In this document: positions 6,574-12,629 of the stretch, piece after piece
Layout of the letters: every line of letters begins with the position of its first letter
How positions within the stretch are numbered: the stretch's first letter is position 1
Assembly: GCA_964658455.1 (NCBI GenBank)
Contig: CAZZZA010000090.1
Span: 1-12,629, forward strand
Direction: 5' to 3'
Source: Lichenicola sp964658455
GTDB lineage: Bacteria > Pseudomonadota > Alphaproteobacteria > Acetobacterales > Acetobacteraceae
DNA length: 12,629 nucleotides
Notes under the pieces: generated by a model
The model's input: only the letters and a program-made list of their open reading frames with translations
Database searches by the model: none
Told to the model about the DNA's origin: nothing
Program-made: the position numbers and the translations under genes

Positions 6574-8105
6574 TGGACCCCGCCCTCGCCGGACAGCCGG
6601 TGATTGTCGGCAGCGGCCTCGCCGGTCTGCTGACCGCGCTGTCGCTGGCGCCACGGCGCTGCGTGCTGGTCACCGCCGGCACGCTGGGCGCCGAGACCTC
6701 CAGCGGCTGGGCGCAGGGCGGCATCGCCGCCGCGGTGGCGCCCGACGACGATCCGGCGGCGCATCTCGCCGACACACTGGCCGCCGGCGACGGGCTCTGC
6801 GACGCGGCCGCGGCGCGGCGCATCACCGCGGCCGGCCCGGCGATGATCGCCCTGCTCGAGCGCCATGGCGTGCGGTTCGACCATGCGCCGGACGGCAGCC
6901 TGGCGGTCGGGCTCGAGGCCGCGCACGGCCGACGGCGCATCGTCCATGCCCAGGGCGACGCCACCGGCGCCGAGATCGTCAGGGCGCTCGCGGCACGGGT
7001 GCGGGCCACGCCGTCGATCACCGTGCTCGACCGCACCCGGCTGGCGCGCATCGAGGCCGAGGGCCGGGTCGGCGCCGTGATCCTGTTGCGTGACGGGCGG
7101 CAATACCGGCTGGCGACGACGCAGCTCGTGCTGGCGACCGGCGGGGTCGGCGGGCTGTATCGCGACACCACCAACCCGCTCGGCGCGACCGGGTCCGGGC
7201 TCGCGGCGGCGGCCAGGGCCGGCGCCGGCCTCGGCGACCTCGAGTTCGTCCAGTTCCATCCGACCGCGCTGGCCAGGCTGGGCGGCGACTCGCCGCTGCC
7301 GCTGATCAGCGAGGCGGTGCGCGGCGAGGGGGCGACGCTGATCGACGAGACCGGCGCGCGCTTCATGGCCGACGAGCTGGCGCCGCGCGACGTGGTCTCG
7401 CGCGCCGTCTGGCACCATCTGGCCGGTGGCCACCGGGTGTTCCTCGACGCGCGCGCGGCCCTCGGGGCCGGTTTCGCCAACCGCTTCCCCGGCATCGACG
7501 CGGCCTGCCGGGCGCTCGGCATCGACGCCGCCACCATGCCGATCCCGGTGCGTCCGGCGGCGCACTACCATATGGGCGGCATCGTCGTGGATGCGGACGG
7601 GCGCAGCACCCTGCCGGGCCTGTTCGCGGCCGGCGAGGTCGCCTGCACCGGGCTGCACGGCGCCAACCGGCTGGCCAGCAACTCGCTGCTCGAGGCCGCC
7701 GCCGGCGCCGTCGCCGCCGCCGCCGCCATCCTCGGCGAGGCCGAGGCTGCGGGGCCGCAGCCCGGCCTGTCGGAAGCCGGCCCGCTGCCGCAGCGCGCCG
7801 ACCAGCGCGCCCTGGTCCGGCGCATCATGACCAGCTCCGCCGGGGTGCTGCGCGACGCGGCCGGGCTGGAGCGGGCGATCGCCTCGCTCTCGCCGCTGGC
7901 GCCGGACAGCGACACCGCTCTGGTCGGACTGATGATCTGCATCGCGGCGCGGGACCGGACCGAGAGCCGGGGCGGGCATTGCCGCACCGATCATCCCGGC
8001 CGCGCCGCCGCCGCGATCCGCCGCACCTTGACGCTGGACCAGGCGCTGGCGCCAGGCGGGCAACACGTGCAGCACGGGCGTCGCCGGCAGAGGCTCGCCT
8101 CGTGA
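6573..8105 (+). CDS. nadB: L-aspartate oxidase
   Basis: A 510-residue flavoprotein that oxidises L-aspartate to iminoaspartate, the first step of de novo NAD synthesis, and passes it to NadA. FAD-binding blocks are visible: VGSGLAGLLTA (12-22), SSGWAQGGIAA (43-53), LATGGVGGLY (187-196) and the C-terminal FAD segment GLFAAGEVACTGLHGANR (349-366), continuing into LASNSLLE. Active-site blocks shared with fumarate reductase flavoproteins are present: FHPTAL (228-233), EAVRGEG (247-253), PRDVVSRA with the probable catalytic R272, and HYHMGG (331-336). The ARDRTESRGGH motif (459-469) is the usual C-terminal signature. Length is slightly below the E. coli enzyme (540) with no missing block. The ATG at 6573 overlaps the nadA stop by one base (TGATG), and the stop overlaps nadC as GTGA. 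Confidence 0.97.
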   Translation: MDPALAGQPVIVGSGLAGLLTALSLAPRRCVLVTAGTLGAETSSGWAQGGIAAAVAPDDDPAAHLADTLAAGDGLCDAAAARRITAAGPAMIALLERHGVRFDHAPDGSLAVGLEAAHGRRRIVHAQGDATGAEIVRALAARVRATPSITVLDRTRLARIEAEGRVGAVILLRDGRQYRLATTQLVLATGGVGGLYRDTTNPLGATGSGLAAAARAGAGLGDLEFVQFHPTALARLGGDSPLPLISEAVRGEGATLIDETGARFMADELAPRDVVSRAVWHHLAGGHRVFLDARAALGAGFANRFPGIDAACRALGIDAATMPIPVRPAAHYHMGGIVVDADGRSTLPGLFAAGEVACTGLHGANRLASNSLLEAAAGAVAAAAAILGEAEAAGPQPGLSEAGPLPQRADQRALVRRIMTSSAGVLRDAAGLERAIASLSPLAPDSDTALVGLMICIAARDRTESRGGHCRTDHPGRAAAAIRRTLTLDQALAPGGQHVQHGRRRQRLAS

Positions 8106-8953
8106 TCCCGCCGCTCTGCGACCTGGTGCTCGAGCCGCAGGTCCGCGCCGCCCTGCTCGAGGATCTCGGCCGCGCCGGCGACCTCACCACCGACGCGATC
8201 GTGCCTGCCGCCACCGTCACCCGGTGCGTGATGCAGGCGCGCGAGCCGGGCATCGTCGCCGGCCTGGATCTGGCGCGGCTCGCCTTCGCGCTGGTCGATC
8301 CGCGTCTCGCCTTCACCGTGCATGCCGCCGACGGCACCCGGATCGCCCCCGGCGACGTGATCGCCAGCATCGAGGGCCGGGCCCGCGGCGTGCTGATCGG
8401 CGAACGGGTGGCGCTGAACTACCTGTCGCACCTGAGCGGCATCGCCTCGGCCACCGACCGTCTGGTGCGGGCGGTGTCGGGCACCCGGGCCAGGATCTGC
8501 TGCACCCGCAAGACCACGCCCGGCCTGCGCGCGGTGCAGAAATACGCCGTGCGGGTCGGCGGCGGCGCCAACCACCGCTTCGGCCTCGATGATGCGGTGC
8601 TGATCAAGGACAACCATATCGCCATCGCCGGCGGGGTCGGGGTGGCGATCGAGCGCGCCCGTGCCGCGGTCGGCCACCTGGTGAAGATCGAGGTCGAGGT
8701 CGATACGCTGGCCCAGCTCGAGACGGTGCTGTCGCTGGGCGCCGACGCGGTGCTGCTCGACAACATGGCGCCGCCGATGCTGCGCGAGGCGGTGGCCATG
8801 GTCGGCGGCCGCGCCATCACCGAGGCGTCGGGCCGCATCACCCCGGACACCGCGCCGGCGATCGCCGAGACCGGGGTCGACCTGATCTCGGTCGGCTGGC
8901 TCACCCATTCGGTCGGCGTGCTCGATATCGGTCTGGATTACGCGGGCGGCTGA
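8102..8953 (+). CDS. nadC: Nicotinate-nucleotide pyrophosphorylase (carboxylating)
   Basis: A 283-residue quinolinate phosphoribosyltransferase that makes nicotinate mononucleotide, CO2 and pyrophosphate from quinolinate and PRPP, completing the nadABC block. Motifs in order: GERVALNYLSHLSGIA (100-115), TRKTTPGLR (135-143) with the following K147, GGGANHRFGL (153-162), KDNH (169-172), EVEV (197-200), LLDNM (218-222), EASGRI (241-246) and SVGWLTHS (263-270). All substrate-contacting basic residues expected in the family are there. The GTG at 8102 overlaps the nadB stop by four bases and gives the usual family length; AGAGG stands nine bases before it. An open reading frame continues upstream inside nadB but carries no family sequence. 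The next gene, a histidine kinase gene, begins six bases after the stop. Confidence 0.97.
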   Translation: MIPPLCDLVLEPQVRAALLEDLGRAGDLTTDAIVPAATVTRCVMQAREPGIVAGLDLARLAFALVDPRLAFTVHAADGTRIAPGDVIASIEGRARGVLIGERVALNYLSHLSGIASATDRLVRAVSGTRARICCTRKTTPGLRAVQKYAVRVGGGANHRFGLDDAVLIKDNHIAIAGGVGVAIERARAAVGHLVKIEVEVDTLAQLETVLSLGADAVLLDNMAPPMLREAVAMVGGRAITEASGRITPDTAPAIAETGVDLISVGWLTHSVGVLDIGLDYAGG

Positions 8954-8959
8954 GCGCCG

Positions 8960-10404
8960 ATGCTCTCGCTGCGCACGCGCCTGTGGATTCTCTGGACCCT
9001 GGCGCTGGCGGCGTCGCTGCTGGTCGCGCTGCTGCTGGCCCAGCTCTACCGCGCCTCGAGCATCGCCGAGACCGGTCGCGCCCAGGCGGTGGTGGCGCAG
9101 GCCTGCGACGGCATCAGGGACCGGTATCGCTTCTATGTCAGCGGCTGGAACGGCGCCGACACCGCCGCCGACGCCCGCTATGGCGGCACGCTGGTCCCGG
9201 TGCTGGTCGCCGCCCTGGCGCATCGCGACGGCGTCGCCGGCGGCATCTGGTCGGCGGGCGGCGGGACCATCGCCGAGGCGTTCCCGACCGCGACGCCGCA
9301 GGGCCGGTCCGATGCCTTGCCCGCCGGCCGCCACGCGCTGATCGCAACGGTGGCGGCGCAGGCGGTCGATGGCGAGCAGACGCGGCAGGGTGCGGCCACG
9401 GTGGATGGCGACACCGTCGAGTTCGCCGCCTGTCCGCTCGGCGGCCCGATCGGCGGCCTCGCCGCCTGGACCATGATCGCGGTGCGGCCGGCCGGCGCCG
9501 ACGCGCTGCGGCTCGGCCTCGGCGTGCTGCTGCTGCTGCTGCTGGCGATCGCGGTGTGGGTGGTGCGGCTGACCACCCGCTGGGGCCGCCATGTCGGGGC
9601 GATCGAGGCAGCGCTGGGCGCGCCGGCCGCCGGCCTGCCGGCACTGGCGCCGACCGGCGAGCCGGAACTCGACCGCATGGTGGCGGCGATCAACCGCGCC
9701 GGCCGGCTGCTCGCCGACGCCCGCGACCGCGCCGACCGCTCGGCGCGTCACGCCGCCGCGGCGGAGCGGCTGGCGGCGCTCGGCCGGGTCGCCGCCGGGG
9801 TGGCGCACGAGATACGCAACCCGATCGGCGCGATCAGGCTGCGCGCCGAGAACGCCCTGGCCGGCGATGCGGCGCGCCTCCGCCCGGCGCTGGAGGCCAG
9901 CCTGGCCCAGGTGGCGCGGGTCGAGCGGCTGCTGACCGAACTGCTGGCGATGACCCAGCGCCGCACCCCGGTGCCGGTCACGGTCGCCCTCGACGGGTTC
10001 CTGGCCGCCCTGGCCGAGCCGCATCGCCGGCCGGACGCGGCGACGATCGAGATCGAGCGCACGCCGCTCCATGCCCGCTTCGATCCGGAGCTGATCGGCC
10101 GGGCACTCGACAACCTGCTGCAGAACGCGTTGCGCCACACCCCGGCCGACGGCATGGTCAGGCTCGGCGCCGAATTGACGCCCGGCCGGCTGCGGCTGCG
10201 GGTCGGCGATACCGGGCCCGGCGTCGGCGCGGCGATCCGCGACCGGCTGTTCGAGCCGTTCGCCACCGGCAGGCCTGATGGCACCGGCCTCGGCCTGGCG
10301 ATCGCCCGCGAGATGGCCGAGGCGCATGGCGGGTCGCTGACGCTGTCGGACCAGGAGCCGGGACGCGGCGCGCTGTTCATCCTCGACCTGCCGCAGGAGC
10401 CCGA

Positions 10405-10408
<4 letters not shown>
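8960..10408 (+). CDS. Membrane sensor histidine kinase
   Basis: A 482-residue protein. TM1 (about 8-29) and TM2 (about 185-203) enclose a periplasmic region of roughly 155 residues that I do not recognise. After TM2 comes a HAMP-like linker (204-256, with PELDRMVAAINRAGRLL). The HisKA domain holds the phosphoacceptor H283 in GRVAAGVAHEIRNPIGAIRL (275-294), an NtrB-like H-box. The ATP-binding domain has the N-box DNLLQNALRH (384-393), G1 box DTGPG (417-421), FEPF (431-434) and G2 box GTGLGLAI (441-448). All kinase motifs are intact. Its stop overlaps the start of an NtrC-type activator gene as ATGA, so the two form a cognate pair. The gene begins only six bases after nadC, without a promoter between them, so it is probably transcribed with the nad genes. 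The signal it senses cannot be read from the sequence. Confidence 0.93.
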
Positions 10409-11784
<1,376 letters not shown>

Positions 11785-11816
11785 GCGGTATGCTTTAGAA
11801 ACAGTGACTTGTCGCG

Positions 11817-11831
11817 TGGCATGCGGCTTGC
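11817..11831 (+). promoter_or_regulatory. Sigma-54 (-24/-12) promoter
   Basis: TGGCATGCGGCTTGC matches the TGGCACG-N4-TTGC consensus except for T in place of the sixth-position C. The invariant GG (11818-11819) and GC (11830-11831) are exactly ten bases apart. Transcription would start near 11843, about 40 nt before the ATG at 11883. It lies in the only non-coding gap after an NtrC-type activator gene. Confidence 0.7.
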
Positions 11832-11870
11832 GGTAGCTGGGAGGCGGGTCGTCCGATCCGCTGACCGAGC

Positions 11871-11875
11871 AGGAG
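11871..11875 (+). promoter_or_regulatory. Ribosome-binding site of the exported repeat protein
   Basis: AGGAG stands seven bases before ATG 11883, within the untranslated leader predicted from the sigma-54 promoter. It fixes the start of a gene whose end is outside the window. Confidence 0.65.
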
Positions 11876-11882
11876 CGAGACA

Positions 11883-12629
11883 ATGATCAACCGACGCAGG
11901 ATACGGATGGCGCTGCTGGGCGCGACGGTGCTGGCCGGCGCCGGCGCCGCGGTCGCCGTCGCCCAGGATGCGACCAGCCTCTACGACAGCAGCCAGTTGC
12001 CGGCGATCCAGGGCAAGGTGGCGCAGTACGACCTGACCCCGCGCGGCGACGTGGACGGGCTGATCCTCGATGACGGCACCGAGGTGCATACCCGTCCCGA
12101 TCTCGGCCTGGCGCTGGTCGCCGCGGTGCGCCCTGGCGAGATGGTGACGATCCACGGGCTCAAGGCGCGCAGCCTGAAGCTGGTGCAGGCGATGTCGATC
12201 ACCGGCGAGAGCACCCACCAGACCGTGAGCGATGACGGGGCGCAGGCCGGCGGGCCGCGTCGCCCAGGACCCCGTCCTGGACGTGGACCCGGACCCGGGC
12301 CCGGACCGGGGCCGCGCGACCGTGGGACGCCGCTCGAGGCGCAGGGCACGGTGAAGATGGCGCTGCATGGCCCGCGCGGCGACCTCAACGGCGTGCTGCT
12401 GTCGGACGGCACCATGGTCCACCTGCCGCCGGACCAGGCATCGGCGCTGTCGGCGCAGCTGATGCCCGGCCGGACGATCCTGGTGCGTGGCGACGGGATC
12501 AGGAACGGGCTCGGCACCGTGATCGGCGCCCAGTCGATCGGGCCAGACGCGCAGCATCTGACCGAGATCGCCGGGCCGCCGCCGCGCCGTGGCCTGGGCG
12601 TTCCGCCGCCGCCGCCGCCGCCGGGCGAT
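11883..12629 (+). CDS. Exported protein with two homologous OB-like repeats (3' end outside window)
   Basis: 249 codons are visible, with no stop before the window end. The N-terminus is a signal peptide (NRRRIR, a hydrophobic core 9-25, then AVA-QDA near 27/28). Two related units follow, at about 42-106 and 153-219. Both read QG-V, then PRGD, a G, DGT-VH, P, AL and PG, ending in A-SI. The short beta-rich pattern looks like an OB-type barrel, but I recognise no named family. Between them lies a Gly-Pro-rich, Arg-containing linker (123-148), and after the second unit a Pro-rich tail with seven consecutive Pro codons (12603-12623). The repeats contain no catalytic motif I know, so binding or structural roles in the envelope are more likely than an enzyme. 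The gene is preceded by a sigma-54 promoter and by genes for a kinase and NtrC-type activator, whose target it probably is. Confidence 0.8.
   Translation, partial: MINRRRIRMALLGATVLAGAGAAVAVAQDATSLYDSSQLPAIQGKVAQYDLTPRGDVDGLILDDGTEVHTRPDLGLALVAAVRPGEMVTIHGLKARSLKLVQAMSITGESTHQTVSDDGAQAGGPRRPGPRPGRGPGPGPGPGPRDRGTPLEAQGTVKMALHGPRGDLNGVLLSDGTMVHLPPDQASALSAQLMPGRTILVRGDGIRNGLGTVIGAQSIGPDAQHLTEIAGPPPRRGLGVPPPPPPPGD

Noticed and set aside
6543..8075. Long minus-strand open frame opposite nadB
   Set aside because: It mirrors the nadB codon pattern, has low-complexity composition and shows no motif. nadB itself is unambiguous.
7991..10327. Very long open frame on the minus strand opposite nadC and the kinase gene
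   Set aside because: The translation is Arg/Gln/His-rich with no recognisable domain. The opposite strand encodes full-length nadC and kinase with all motifs. Such antisense frames are expected in GC-rich DNA.
12603..12623. CCG triplet repeat as a phase-variable tract
   Set aside because: A trinucleotide repeat in frame gives seven prolines and would not shift the frame. It fits the Pro-rich tail of the protein.

Overview
The window is very GC-rich DNA with third-position G/C bias, few non-coding bases and many overlapping start/stop codons. This fits an alphaproteobacterium, most likely of the Rhodospirillales/Acetobacteraceae type. The NadQ-like regulator, a family described from alphaproteobacteria, points the same way. 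No mobile element, CRISPR array, tRNA or rRNA is visible. No stretch longer than about 135 bp lacks a gene.

Left end, minus strand (11-1563): a beta-carbonic anhydrase gene is followed through a GTGA overlap by a gene for an exported endonuclease/exonuclease/phosphatase (EEP) family protein. A hairpin covers the stop codon of the latter at the window edge.

Middle, plus strand (1667-5485): an 11-codon upstream ORF with the only good ribosome-binding site overlaps the start of a NadQ/NrtR-like regulator gene. Next come a secreted RNase T2 gene, a MarR-GNAT fusion gene preceded by a perfect GTTGAC-AAA-GTCAAC palindrome, and a NiCoT nickel/cobalt permease gene that ends at an intrinsic terminator (5531-5553).

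Right half, plus strand (5564-11784): nadA, nadB and nadC form a complete aspartate-to-nicotinate-mononucleotide pathway (de novo NAD synthesis). Ahead of nadA lies a 21-bp palindrome with a perfect CTCAG-T-CTGAG core that overlaps a TATACT box. It is the probable operator for the NadQ-like protein encoded 4 kb upstream. The nad genes run with 1-bp and 4-bp overlaps, then a 6-nt gap, into a membrane histidine kinase gene and an NtrC-type sigma-54 activator gene. This makes a probable five-gene transcript.

Right edge (11817-12629): directly after the activator gene is a near-consensus sigma-54 promoter (TGGCATGCGGCTTGC, GG and GC ten bases apart). It sits in front of a gene, cut by the window end, for an exported protein with two homologous repeats. 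The layout suggests a local circuit: NadQ controls nadABC and possibly the two-component system, and the activator switches on the exported repeat protein from the sigma-54 promoter. The pathway and domain calls are firm; the regulatory links are inferred from position and motifs.
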